Assembly: GCF_037042905.1 (NCBI RefSeq)
Contig: NC_087259.1
Span: 24,945,001-25,009,000, forward strand
From: Lytechinus pictus
Taxonomy: Eukaryota > Echinodermata > Echinoidea > Temnopleuroida > Toxopneustidae
Length of the DNA stretch: 64,000 bases
Direction: 5' to 3'
Below, one piece after another: positions 38,601-48,796 of this stretch. Position 1 is the first letter of the stretch; each line of letters starts with the position of its first letter. Under the pieces are notes generated by a model, which had not been told where the DNA came from, ran no database searches, and saw only the letters and a program-made list of their open reading frames with translations. A program made the translations under genes and the position numbers.

Positions 38601-40594
38601 AATCCTTTAATTCATTGTGAAATGGTTAAAATGAAAAAGAATACTGTTTTTCTCAGATGAAAATCACATGGATTGATTGTGCTGCTGGCACTTGTTGGAA
38701 CACTAGAGTGGGAAAAAGTGTGGTTGGAGTCTGATCGCATTAGACAGATTCCGGTGTGCTTGGATGGTTGGTTGGCTTGGGCCTTATGAAGATATTCACA
38801 GGACTCTGTAGTAATACTGGAATTTGTCTGACGTCTGATCACATTCATGTCGCATTTTCCAGTATCCTGATGAAACAAGTGACAGTAGCATTATTCATAA
38901 TTCTATCAGAGAAAAAATATTTTGTGTTCAGTTTATTTTGTTTTTTCACAATATTGACATTCAAATTCAAACTTTATATCAATGACATGTAAATATGGTT
39001 TGCATGTCATATTTCTGAATTTCTTTGACAGGATGAGTTGTGGTGGTCCTCAATTTTGATGCACATTTTTTTTTTTAGCTGCAGTGCATCAGGTCTCAAG
39101 GGCACTTTAGATTTCTGATTATGGTTTGGAAATCAACATTGTTATTTATAGTTGGGAACAAATAAATCCTAATTCTGCCCAATTCTAAAGATTACTACTG
39201 GTTGGATTGCACTGAGTTCCTACTTGTTTATTATCATATAAAATGTCTGTCTTTTTTGCAGGATCTGACAAAGAGAAATCTGGGTACCCTCAAGGATGGT
39301 CGCAAGAGGACACACACGGACAATGAAAGCTTCTTCTGTTGGTTCACAGAGCAATCAGAAGCAGGGGCAGACGAGCTCGGAGAGGTGCTCAAAGACGACA
39401 TCTGGCCCAACCCATTACAATTCTTCTTGGTGAGCAAACTGAATTACATGTAGCTGTAGTAATGGTAGAGATAACAGTGATTGTAGGGTAAGGGTGATAG
39501 TCGTGGATAGTGGCAGTTTGGTGGTCGTGAAGCGGGATGTGGTAATGGGTTGGTCATGGAGTGGAGATGACAGGTGGTGGTGGTGGTGGTGGTGATGGTA
39601 ATGGTGTATGGTGATGGTGTATGGTGATGGTAATGGTGTATGGTGATGGTAATGGTGAATGGTGTGTGGTGTACTAAAGGATGGGGGGATATTGGTGACG
39701 GAGATGTGCTAAGAGTGAAGTTAGGGAGTGATGGTGGTGGTATTGTGATGATCATGGAATGGTAATGTCAGTGTGGTCAGGATGGGGGGGGGGGGTCTGT
39801 CAATAGATTTGATATCCATTGTGTAACATGGGCCTTATGTTCTTTATTGGTATGCGTGTGTTAAAGAAATGATCGTCTCCAACTCATAGGTGCCTCCTGC
39901 TGAGGATGAGGGAACGAGTGACATCATGGACAGCGGAGAGCTGGAAGCCCTTGACGAGTACGACGAGGGAGAGGATGACGATGACCTCGATGATGATGAC
40001 CTTGATGGAGAAGATGACTTAGATGGTAGCGGGGGTGAAGACGATGACATCGAAGGAGAGGATGATGACGAGGACGTAAGTTGCGTTTATATTTATGTTG
40101 ATGGATATCCATAACCCTCCTTAACTATGATTCGTTCATGCTATTGGCATGTACTAAATACTTTTTGCATTGTGTGAAAGTGACATGTACCAAATGGGAA
40201 AAGAAGGTAAATCAAACATTTTGAATAATTTTCTATTGAAAGAAGTATATTTTTGACTGTGTTATGCTATGTTATATTAAATTTTTTGTACATTAGTCCT
40301 TTTGAATTGATTGGCTTGTTAAGGTGTTGACTTCTTTTAAACCCACACACCCACAATCCTGACTGAATTGACAGAGTATTTTTAATGATTATTTTCTACT
40401 TATTTTCAATATTATTTAAGTTGTTTTCAATATGAAGACAGTGATTTCCTTGATGCCAAATACTTTTAAGCTAAATTGTGCATTTGATCCTATCTGTTTT
40501 GCAGGATGAAGATGATGATGATGATGGCGAAGGTGACATCGTTGAGGAGGTAGAGGGTGACGACGATGATGGAGGCGATGATGGTGGGGACTAA
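29546..40594 (+). CDS. SET: SET (TAF-I / I2PP2A) histone chaperone, complete, seven exons
   Basis: Exons 29546-29618, 34792-34988, 36544-36666, 37092-37205, 39262-39429, 39890-40075 and 40505-40594 join in frame to 951 nt, 316 residues plus TAA. SET proteins are NAP-family nuclear histone chaperones; known family members also inhibit PP2A and block histone acetylation. The start ATG at 29,546 is in good context (A at -3) and opens [12 protein letters not shown], like SET beta-type N-termini. Residues about 26-90 hold the dimerisation helix ([13 protein letters not shown], then LRQPYFENR). Residues 91-225 hold the NAP core ([59 protein letters not shown]). Residues 226-316 form an almost wholly acidic tail. 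Vertebrate SET is 277-290 residues, so this one is longer, mainly in the tail. All introns have GT/AG borders. Confidence 0.95.
30245..30691. mobile_element. MITE with repeated ggaga/tctcc palindromes
   Basis: The ends cagtagaggtgcacggccaa and ttggccgtgcgcctctactg are inverted with one mismatch; the flanks both read aatat. Just inside each end, tctccaatgtgggaga-type palindromes recur, at least three on the left and two on the right. About 447 bp, no coding sequence. Confidence 0.75.
31870..32476. mobile_element. Palindromic MITE, family A (copy 5)
   Basis: Starts ttaaaggtcaagtccacccc and ends agacttgtcctttaa. Octamer at 32,037-32,044. It is the best preserved copy of the family in the window by eye, with arms of more than 200 bp. 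Confidence 0.8.
32817..32990. mobile_element. Single arm of a family B MITE
   Basis: ggggtgtaccgggctgaaaa, followed by a tgaaaatttgatcaaaatc-type string and ataacaaataaagaagttat, corresponds to the left arm of 35,734-36,323. The second arm is missing. Confidence 0.55.
33604..34494. mobile_element. PIF/Harbinger-derived element with palindromic ends
   Basis: GC-rich inverted strings flank a transposase remnant: agagatagcgcgatctagcg on the left, a second nested copy at about 33,760-33,810, and gaccgcgctatctcactgcg followed by gtgtgaatccggcg on the right. The ends read as ccggcagagatagcgcg and as cgccggattcacaccgc, the latter on the minus strand. The left part seems to be an internally rearranged copy of the terminal repeat. 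Exact limits and target duplication not determined. Confidence 0.55.
33832..34185 (-). pseudogene. Truncated HARBI1-like Harbinger transposase
   Basis: The minus-strand ORF of 117 aa resembles the N-terminal part of Harbinger (HARBI1-type) nucleases: [14 protein letters not shown], then [34 protein letters not shown] and [11 protein letters not shown]. Intact family members are usually about 350-450 aa and carry the DDE catalytic domain downstream. Here the ORF stops at VAITI and no DDE motif was found before the left end of the element. It is therefore a deletion derivative with no nuclease activity expected. It lies inside the Harbinger-type inverted repeats, within SET intron 1 and antisense to SET. 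Confidence 0.7.
34792..34988 (+). CDS. SET: SET exon 2
   Basis: Acceptor ttcctgttcag; the first two bases complete Ser25. It encodes residues 26-90, the long coiled-coil dimerisation helix of the NAP fold (ends KIPHFWATT); donor act|gtatcc. Confidence 0.95.
34989..36543 (+). other. SET intron 2
   Basis: 1.55 kb. Apart from the family B MITE at 35,734-36,323 there is no recognisable feature; several short ORFs are without similarity. Confidence 0.7.
35734..36323. mobile_element. Palindromic MITE, family B, intact
   Basis: Begins ttaaagggatggtccgggct and ends agcccggaccatccctttaa. The arms of about 220 bp are about 95% identical by eye and include tcatgaatattcat and gatgtcacatctccactt. 590 bp, non-coding. 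Confidence 0.8.
36544..36666 (+). CDS. SET: SET exon 3
   Basis: Residues 91-131, starting [11 protein letters not shown] and ending SGYRINF; acceptor ttttacttcag, donor ttt|gtaagt. Both borders are phase 0. Confidence 0.95.
36667..37091 (+). other. SET intron 3
   Basis: 425 nt, AT-rich, with no element recognised. Confidence 0.7.
37092..37205 (+). CDS. SET: SET exon 4
   Basis: Residues 132-169, starting [10 protein letters not shown] and ending IRWKPNK; acceptor cttccatag, donor aag|gtaagt. Part of the NAP earmuff beta-sheet by family comparison. Confidence 0.95.
37206..39261 (+). other. SET intron 4
   Basis: 2.06 kb. It holds a purine-rich block (37,720-37,785, ggaggaggac-type) flanked by two copies of gaaactggtatatagg (from 37,681 and 37,787), short A and C runs near 38,080 and 38,318, and otherwise no recognised element. 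Confidence 0.6.
39262..39429 (+). CDS. SET: SET exon 5
   Basis: Residues 170-225, including ESFFCWFTE and DDIWPNPLQ, the most conserved end of the NAP core; acceptor ttttttgcag, donor ttg|gtgagc. The segment [15 protein letters not shown] is basic and could act as a localisation signal. Confidence 0.95.
39430..39889 (+). repeat. SET intron 5 with (ggtgatggtaatggtgtat)n minisatellite
   Basis: From about 39,570 to 39,665 the intron is a degenerate tandem of ggtggt, ggtgatggtaatggtg and gtatggtgatgg units, followed by a G run at 39,783. Likely length-polymorphic. Clean splice borders on both sides. Confidence 0.75.
39890..40075 (+). CDS. SET: SET exon 6 (acidic tail, first part)
   Basis: Residues 226-287. 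After [20 protein letters not shown] the exon is mainly GAT/GAC/GAA/GAG codons. The acidic tail of SET is the part that contacts basic histones and other basic partners. Donor gac|gtaagt. Confidence 0.95.
40076..40504 (+). other. SET intron 6
   Basis: 429 nt, AT-rich, no element recognised. It splits the acidic tail. Confidence 0.7.
40505..40594 (+). CDS. SET: SET exon 7 (acidic tail end and stop)
   Basis: Residues 288-316, Asp/Glu/Gly only with few exceptions, ending GGDDGGD and TAA at 40,592-40,594; acceptor ctgttttgcag. Confidence 0.95.
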   Translation, partial: DEDDDDDGEGDIVEEVEGDDDDGGDDGGD

Positions 40595-42160
40595 TGCTTT
40601 TGTCAAAAAACAAACTGTTCATAGTTCATGCTACACAAGAACTGTATTGTATAAAGATTTTCTCTACATGTTTCCATGCATTTGGTCTTCATGCGTCCTG
40701 TTTATTATTTCCTATTTTTTTTCTTTTTAATATATATATTCAGTGGGCAAAGTCTGGACTTTGTGCAGCGTTCTTAGAATATGATATGAGGAAGACAAAA
40801 AAAATGATTTATGTAGCATGTCATATGCTGCCATTCAATCATTCCCTGTAAATGGAAAATAGCATCATTTTATTCAAGTCTGGTCTTACTTTCAGTGTGG
40901 CGAGTATCTGACTATTGAAAAACCAAATTTTTTTGCAAGAAGGGACTTTCCGAAGTTAGATGTCTGCCATCTCTTGTGAATTTATTGAATTCTTCATGGT
41001 GTTTTTGCATTGTGCGATGTTTTGGTATACCTTGGCAATTTGCGATGTTTGCAACAAATTTTTGTTTTTCAGTTGACCAGTTGCTTCAGTTCCAGGACAT
41101 GTGAAGTTGCAAACAACTATCGCATGATCCAGGCCGCTTTTGAGGCAATTACCTTCACTAGCATATGCAGTTCTTATACATGTATATGCATATAGCGTGT
41201 AGCGTTTTTGATGTAGTTTTCGAGCTGCACAGAGCTAATGGCGGTATATATAGCACATTTTGTTGTGTTAGTGCAAGAACGCCCTCAGCAAAACATTTTC
41301 GCGAAATTCCCTTGAGCACTGCACTTTTGCATGCTGCTATAAGCTAAGGGCGTTTTTGTGCGCAAGTGGTGCACGAAGGTGTGGTGTTAAGGGAGTTCTT
41401 GCACCGACAACAATTTGTTTTGCAAGGATTTTATACTAATCCGTTGTTCAAATAATGGTTAGTATACTCACCTGCAATTATGCCACAGTCACCAACAACG
41501 CCGACTCGATACCGACCAAATCTAGTAGGTTATTTGAGATTACTTACCATTGGTCAGTTCAGAGTCTATTGGTTGGTATAACTGTAGCATAAGTTTGAGT
41601 GGATCAGGACCATGATGCGTAAGCGAAGGATTAGGACTACCATATCAATTCAACTATCGTTGTGTTCTGAAATTTAGGTTAACCAATGTTAGGGCTTGGG
41701 GGGGGGGGGGGGGGGCATCATGAAAACTGTTTTATTATGACAAAATAATGTGATATTTAAGTATTTCGAGTACCACATGTTTCATTGTATAGATTGTTTT
41801 TGTAGCTGCGTTTGAAGAATTGTCAATGGGTAGAACAGAACGTTTTTTTTTTATTTGGTAAATCTGAGAGACAATTTTTTTTTCTAGAAAAACAAACAAA
41901 AAAATGGACGGATGCAATATGTAGTTTGGAAATATCAGTGGATCACAAGATGCAGTGGGATTTTCTGGGAGCTTCGGACACTTTTATCCCGATTCAGTGT
42001 AGCGGTAACAAAGGCTGCTACAAGATTTTAAACCCAATTTGAGGAGATGTACATTTGTTGAAGGGTGTTGAAAAAGGGAATGAATGAATTTGGTGCTTGT
42101 CCCTCGACAAAAAGTGTTGAAAATAACCTAACTTGAATAAAATACTTTCTCATCATGTAT
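40595..42160 (+). other. SET: SET 3' UTR (probable)
   Basis: No further exon follows the stop. AATAAA at 42,136-42,141 (acttgaataaaatactttc) is the likeliest polyadenylation signal, giving a 3' UTR of about 1.55 kb. A long G run (41,699-41,715) lies within it, so an earlier end is possible. Confidence 0.45.
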
Positions 42161-43655
42161 TGCCGTGCCAAGAATCGATTATGCATATCCAATATTTTTT
42201 ATTTCCTCATTTCCGTTATGTTGAAGACATTTTCTCTCCAGTCCTGTAAGAAAGAAGAAAAAAGAGTAAACATTTGTACAAATCTTGCACCGTAATGTGT
42301 TGTTCAGAATTTCTGTGGAAGTACAAAAGAAATTCTTGTATGATAGTAATACGAGCGTACAGATAGCCTAATTAATATAGTTTTTTTTGTACTGTTATTT
42401 TAATTGTGTTGCTTTTTAATCTCCATATACGCTACCTATTATAAGTCCTGTATATTAATGATTTCTGTTCAATCAATTTTCTCTTACGGAAGAGACAAAT
42501 GAGAATACCCTGAAATGAATCGGAATTTGTTGCAAATGGACCACATGTAAGATTAAATTTATTGTTCAGATGCACTTGAGTAAATTGTGATAATATTTGT
42601 TAAATAGTTGGTTCGGTATTCATAGTTTATCTCTTTCCCTCAAAGCTGAAAACAAATTGTACAGACTCAAAATGTGTAAAAAGTAGTTGGATAAGAGATG
42701 AAAATTTTGGGATTTACAAGACTTCAAGATATTTGAACTACATGTCTCAACTATCACTTTTTCAATGTACATGTATTTGTATGAAAATTCACGATTTCAG
42801 ATTTTTTTTTATAGAGGAAAGCATGTTATGAGAAAGGTCAAGCTTTGCTGTTGGCCTTTCTTAAAGTGTGCTTTTTGAGCTTGTCTTGCTTTGTAGCTGT
42901 GCGCTGTACAATGAACAGGATTGTAAATATATAAATCAATCAGCAGAAAAAAAGAAAAACCTATGTTCGGATAATATAGGAATGAAAATGAATTTTTGTT
43001 GATTAGCCCGGAAAATTTTGAATTGTCTAAAGTGTAAGCATCTTGCGACATTTACTACTTTGTTTTTTTTTTAGATTACCCGTTGAATTTGTTTTTATCG
43101 CTTCTGCATATTTAAAAATACTGCAGCTTTTCTGTGAAAATGACAAAAACACACATGCACATAATATTTCTTATTTAATGGGAAGAAATTGTGTACAAAA
43201 TTCTGTAAAACGACATGATTTTGTTCATTACTCTACATCTTGTCAGAAGGGTAATGTTTGGTTAGAAAGGAGACAGATGTGAAGAGTTCACTTTGGACAA
43301 TTTAACCCCCCACAAATCTTGATTGTTTCAAAATTAAAACTTCACTTAGATTCCATCCAACAATGCAGGTTATTCACTGATTGTAGTTTGTTATTCTTGT
43401 CTCTTTGCGTACTTATTGGACAATTTTCATCTCCCTACTGGATTGAACACAGTGTTACATGGTGTGAACTTAACGCAGGTGCTTTGTTAAATTAGAGTAT
43501 TTTACATTGTGACTATTTGTTCATACTGTGATGAAATGTTTTCCAGAAGGGATGACTGAATAAGGTGGGGACTTTTACTAGGACTTTGGTATTCAGCCGT
43601 ATAGATTATCCGAGTGATGACGTCTTTGTCTTTCTGGCACAAGGGTGCTGGCTCG

Positions 43656-43850
43656 GTTCCATGACATTTGCTCCGGCGACAATTGCTCCGCTCTAAATTC
43701 AACACTCTAATGGAATGACCAACTTCAACCCTGGATTTAACACCATACTCTGTCCTAAACCTAACCCTGACATGAATCCTATTGCAAACCTAACCCTGAC
43801 CCTATATCTTAGACGAAATAAAGCCCGGAGCAATTGTCACCAGAGCAAGT
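43656..43850. mobile_element. Element with gctccgg-caattg ends and a CCTAAC-rich core
   Basis: The left end ttgctccggcgacaattgct is inverted relative to the right end cccggagcaattgtcaccag. The core contains several cctaaccctgac-like strings resembling telomere repeats. About 190 bp, non-coding. Confidence 0.5.
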
Positions 43851-43975
43851 GTCTTGTCACCGCTGGCTCAAGTGCATGCTACAGAGAAGATAGAGAGGAT
43901 ACTTAGAAAAGACGAGAGAGGAAAGAGGAGGGGGTAGATGGTAAGGATGGATCAAAGACAGTTCCGAGTCACCAG

Positions 43976-44423
43976 GGTCCCGTAACACAAAGGTTAACGA
44001 TTAATCGTATGCTCGATTTTCATGATTGATTGTACATTGTATTCAATGCAATCAATCGTAGAAAAATGTACGATCATTGCTAAGCAGTTAGTCCACGTCC
44101 TGGACGATTTTTATTGATTTGGCAAACCAAAGAGGCAAACCCTATCGGACCGTACCGATACCCCCGCGCGCACACATAACCAACACACACCCGCCCTCCA
44201 CTGATTCACTTACCCCCAGTGATTCGCCTAACCATGGGCCTAACCCAGTGATTCGCTTAACCATGGGCCTAACCCAATGATTCACTGATTCACTTTCGTG
44301 TGACTATTCAGGGGGTGTGTGTGTATTCGTGTTCTGGGATGTAGTGTGTTATGTGTTTGGTAGTGGTATCGTACCAAATAACAGTCCAGGAGGTGGACTA
44401 CTAAGCAGTGTGTTACGAGCCCC
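43976..44423. mobile_element. cccgtaacacaaag-ended MITE, split by a second element
   Basis: The left end gggtcccgtaacacaaag and the right end gtgtgttacgagcccc are imperfect inverted repeats. Inside lie aatcaatcg-type inverted strings. The element is split at 44,089-44,400 by another one flanked by a 9-bp duplication. Confidence 0.6.
44089..44400. mobile_element. 312-bp element with 9-bp target duplication
   Basis: The ends tagtccacgtcctggac and gtccaggaggtggacta are inverted with one mismatch, and inner gaccgtaccgatacc / ggtatcgtacc also pair. The flanks ctaagcagt (44,080-44,088 and 44,401-44,409) are identical. A 9-bp duplication fits Mutator- or Merlin-like transposition better than Tc1 or Harbinger; no transposase is present. 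Confidence 0.8.
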
Positions 44424-45289
44424 AGGTCACTGGTTACTTCATGGACACCTGACTCGGATTAAGACATAGGTTCAAGGCCGTCAATGTGACCTTGAAGGCT
44501 GGCTTCAGAGGGAAAACAGATTGAAAAAGCTTATCAAGTATTGCAAGCCCGGCAATTTGACAATTAGAGTTGGCATTTGATCTAGCAGTGCTGTAGACCT
44601 TGGTCCCGATTCATATACACTTGGACTTGTTATAACAAAGTTACTATCAGTTTGAAGAATTTCAGTAGCTTTTAACTGTTATTGCCAATTTATTAAGCAT
44701 GACAAGATTTGTGAAACGGATCCCAGGAAGAGGGAGAGAGAGAGAAAAAAAATTGAGCAGGAAATTGCTACTTGGTCTTCACCCACTTTGTCTACTTTCC
44801 ATTTGGTCTCATGAGACTCATCTAATATAGTTGGATCGTTATTTGTCTACAATTTTTTTGTCTTCTAATCATTTAATGTAATTGCCATAAGTCCATTTTG
44901 TGTGATTTCCAGTTAGGCTAACTATACCCATTTCATCTAGTATCCACTTAGTGTGAATGATTTGGTGAAATGTTTACAAATAAAATCCTCATTCAGCAAA
45001 GTGCAAAATTTACGAAGTGGAAATTCGGCTATCTGGGCATCGGGTTAATTGATTTGGATAAAGTGCAGTGCAGACACTGATCTGTATACAGATCAGTGCC
45101 TGGCAATTAACCCAAGTTGATAGATCAAATGGGTGGAGCCAATGTGGTACTGAGAAGAAGATTAAGTGAATATTTGAGCTCCTGACGTTGCTTAAGTGTT
45201 TCAGATGCTTGGTTGATGTAGTTTTAGAGAGCCAGACTCTGAGACAGAATGTCAGCGGTGACCACTACCCCCCCCAGCAGTGTAACAGG

Positions 45290-46080
45290 GGTTGGTGGCC
45301 AGGGGGGGGGGGGGGGGGGGCAAGAGCCAAAAATTTCCCGGTCATATCATGGAACAGGCAATCGCGTCATGAGGCAAAAATTTTGAGGGGGTGATATGGT
45401 GTATCGGGCAAAAAATGGAAATGCGAGCGAGCGAGCAAAATTTTTTGACATTTTTATTACAAACATCCAATTTTGTGATAGATTTTGACATAATGTTAAA
45501 AAAAGATATCATATTTCACCCTTCTCTTTTTTTTTGTACGCCACGGTAAATAAGATTTTTTTAATGCCGATTGTGCGCATCAGGGCGAAGCTCTATATGC
45601 TCGAGGGGGCCAGTATGGCGCGTGTGGCAAGAAGTAGCTTAATGTAAGTACCGAAGCGAAGCGAGCGAGAAAAAAAATCACCTTTTCATGATAATCTAAC
45701 ATGAAAATAGATTTTGACCTGATATTCAGAAATATATAATACGCTTTTCCTTTGCTTTTCTGTCTTTCCTACTTTTTGTTTGTTTGGTTGTAGAGCTTTT
45801 TGGGGCCATGGTCCAAACTCATCCATACAACAGTTCAACAGTGCTATGTGGGTGGGGTCCGGGGAACCCCGGAACCTCTTGATATTAAAGCCATTTTAAA
45901 CCTTACAGATGGCCACTAATTTTAATCAAAAGTTCATGTTTATCTATATAGCTTTCACACAACACATAAATTCAATGCAGTTGCGTACCATAATCATTCA
46001 CATATTTTGAGGGGGTACACCTTAGCAAATGTGGGAAAATTTGTAAACAGTCGCCAGCGAAGCGAGCCAGAAAGTAACAA
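45290..46080. repeat. Cluster of agcgagcgagc-containing repeat fragments
   Basis: Three related fragments: 45,424 (gcgagcgagcgagcaaaatt), about 45,652 (gaagcgaagcgagcgag) and about 46,054 (agcgaagcgagccag). The first two are each followed by a gatagattttgac-type or agattttgacc string. The first is preceded by a G run at 45,301-45,320 and followed by gtacgccac at 45,536. The same motif order recurs at 63,376-63,818, so these are probably decayed CAGTGGCG-family elements. Confidence 0.5.
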
Positions 46081-46097
46081 GTGGAACGCCTCTGGCA

Positions 46098-47244
46098 GTC
46101 TCGCCTGCATTACGCAATATAATATAGCAGCAGTGCTAACTTTGAAAACTACTATAAAATAATCATTAACAAAAACATCATTCATATAATGACATAATAC
46201 CACGTTCATTGACCATAAATGACATTTGAACGGAGACTTAAGACTGTCAACTACACCCATGTCCACATTTCATTCACTCTATCCATAAACTTTCAAAGTT
46301 ATGATGGCACTTCAACAATTACCCCAACATGGCCTAAGTTTATTGACCTTAACTGACCTTTGACTTGGTTTTGTGACCTGAAACTCACAGGGGATGTTCA
46401 GTGGTGCTTGATTACTCTTATATCCCAAGTTTTATGAACTAGATCCATAAACTTTCAGAGTTAGGATGGTAATTCAACAAATACCCCCAACACGGCCAAA
46501 GTTCATTGACCTTAAATGACCATTTACCATGGTCATGTGACCTGAAACTCGCACAGGATATTCAGTGGTACTTGATTAACCTAATGTCCAAGTTTCATGA
46601 ACTAAATCCATAAATTTTCAAAGTTATGATGGCAATTCAACAAATACCCCCAACTTGGCCAAAGTTCATTGACCCTAAATGACCTTTGACCTTGGTCATG
46701 TGACCTGAAACTCAGGCAGGATGTTCACTAATACTTGATTAACCTTATGGCCAAGTTTCATGGACTAGATTTATAAACTTTCAAAGTTATGATAGTAATT
46801 CAACAAATACCCCCAACTTGACCAAAGTTCATTGACCCTAAATGACCTTTGACCTTGGTCACTTGACCTGAATCTCGAGCAGGATGTTCACTAATACTTG
46901 ATTTACCTTATGCCCAAGTTTCATGAACTAGGTCCATATACTGTCTAAGTTATGATGTCATTTCAAAAACTTAACCTTCGGTTAAGATTTTGAAAATAAT
47001 TTTCCCAACATGGTCTAAGTTCATTGACCCTAAATGACCTTTGACCTTGGTCATGTGATTTGAAACTCTGGCAGGATGTTCAGTAATACTTGATTAAGCT
47101 TATGTCCAAGTTTCATGAACTAGGTCCATATACTTTCTAAGTTATGATGTCATTTCAAAAACTTAACCTTAGGTTAAGATTTGATGTTGACGCCGCCGTC
47201 GGAAAAGCGGCGCCTATAGTCTCGCTCTGCTATGCAGGCGAGAC
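46098..47244. mobile_element. Element with short TIRs and a tandem-repeat core of about 165 bp
   Basis: The ends tctcgcctgcat and atgcaggcgaga are exact inverted repeats. Between them a monomer recurs at about 46,350, 46,517, 46,680, 46,842 and 47,036. Its landmarks are tgacctttgaccttggtcat, gtgacctgaaactc, ccaagtttcatgaacta and caacaaatacccccaac. Spacing is 167, 163, 162 and 194 bp; the last is enlarged by a short insertion. The right shoulder carries a GC-rich hairpin (gccgccgtc...aagcggcgcc). The organisation resembles satellite-bearing non-autonomous elements described in molluscs and echinoderms; the family is not named here. Confidence 0.7.
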
Positions 47245-48125
47245 AAAAATGGCCTTTTGAAATGAAATTCTAATTATGTGATAGATTTTTACATCATAGC
47301 AAATATCATGTCATATATATATTTCTTCATTCATCTCATTTCGCTGCCTCCTTTATTTTCTTTTATTTCCCCTTGGCTGTGGAACCACCCCCCCCCCCCG
47401 GTACGCCAGTGCTTAAACGCAAAGTTCAATGCAGAAAGGGTTCATACAGGGGCCGTTATAGAGCCCTTTAAAGGTTACAGATGAAGGGGAATCAATGCAT
47501 GGGGTCTTGGACAGAGCCCCCGGTAGCTTTGGAGAATTAGCAAGTTTATGATGATAATTATCGTCAATCCTCGGCAGCACGGTAGTTTTATCTTGTCCCT
47601 TTTCTATATTTTCCAATTTAGATTTTGGCTCATTCCATTCTACCTCCATTTCCCGCTTTTGTTTGCCTTTTTTGGTCATCTTTAATTTATTTCCCTGTCT
47701 TACTAATCATTGTAAACTATTGTATTTGTATATCGGGGAGAATTGTTCTTTCACACATGTTCTTCTTTCCTTCTATTTTCCCGTTTTCTTTCCGTTTTCC
47801 CTTTTTATGTTTTTCTTCGTTTTCTTTTCCCTTCCCTTTCCTTTTCCCCCGTTCCTTTTTTTTCCCTTTCCCTTTCTTTCTCCCCCTTTTTTTCTTTTTC
47901 CCGTTTCTTATTTTATTTTCCCGGTGAACTCCGCCAGGGGAGGCAGCTGGCCCCCTGCCCCCCCCCCCCCGCCTGTTACGCCACTGCCCCCGCTTCCTCC
48001 CTCCCCCTCCCTAATGCTTTAAAAAGAGGAACATGCACGGCAAAAAAACAATGGAATGTCCTAGCGTCCATGGAAACATATCCACTAAAATGTCATCAAA
48101 AATTATCTTCGAAATTTATGACAAA

Positions 48126-48796
48126 GGGCCGTATGCATAAAGACAAGCAATTGCTTATAAGCAAATGCTTTAAGCAAAAGCAAGAGCTGGTCAAGCAAAA
48201 GGGCAAGTTCAAGCAATTGCTTAAATTCGTATGCACAAGCTTTTGCTTGTGCTGAAACCTTTTGCTTGCACTGCCTAAGCAATTGCTTATGTGTTTGACA
48301 AAGGATCGTTACGGTTGTGCGAACATCGCACAGTAGGACAACGACGCTTCGTGCCCGAACTGGCAGCAGTAAAAACAGCGCAGAGCATCAGGGGGGTTTC
48401 TGTGTAGATCGATGGACAAAAATTGCCGTAAAAAGTCTAAAATAACAGGAAATTGATTAGATATGAATTCACAACATAACCTCTGGAATATGGAGCTTGA
48501 AACGGTATGAAAATGTAATCCTTAAACGAGAATGCCCTGAGTAAGCAAGAGCTCAAGCTGGTCCGGAGGTGCTTGAAAAAACGCAAGCAATTGCTTATCA
48601 AGACAAGTAAAAGGTTTGTTTTATGCATACGGTTTTAAGCAATTGCTTGTTTGGTAAGCATTTGCTTACGAGTAGTAAGCAATTGTTTGTGCTTGTAAGC
48701 AAAAGCTTTTGCTTATAAGCAATTGCTTGTTTGTGTGTATACCGTTTCAAGCAAAAGGCTAGCACAAGCAATTGCTTGTTTTTATGCATACGGCCC
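48126..48796. mobile_element. Element built of aagcaattgctt palindromes
   Basis: The ends gggccgtatgcataa and ttatgcatacggccc are exact inverted repeats. The perfect 12-mer palindrome aagcaattgctt occurs seven times, at 48,145, 48,211, 48,277, 48,585, 48,637, 48,717 and 48,766. Near-variants such as aagcaaatgctt, aagcatttgctt and aagcttttgctt fill the space between. Both arms (48,126-48,300 and 48,585-48,796) are almost wholly made of these, around a non-repetitive centre of about 290 bp. 671 bp, no coding sequence. Confidence 0.75.

Noticed and set aside
39844-40112. Ser/His-rich minus-strand ORFs opposite SET exon 6
   Set aside because: They are antisense shadows of the acidic-tail codons.
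46317-47190. Regularly spaced repeats that could suggest a CRISPR-like array
   Set aside because: The units are about 165 bp, degenerate and contiguous, in an animal genome. This is a satellite-type core, not repeat-spacer structure.
47625-48255. Overlapping Phe/Pro-rich ORFs up to 170 aa
   Set aside because: They come from a C/T-rich tract and poly(C). There is no splice context and no protein similarity, and the last part runs into the aagcaattgctt element.
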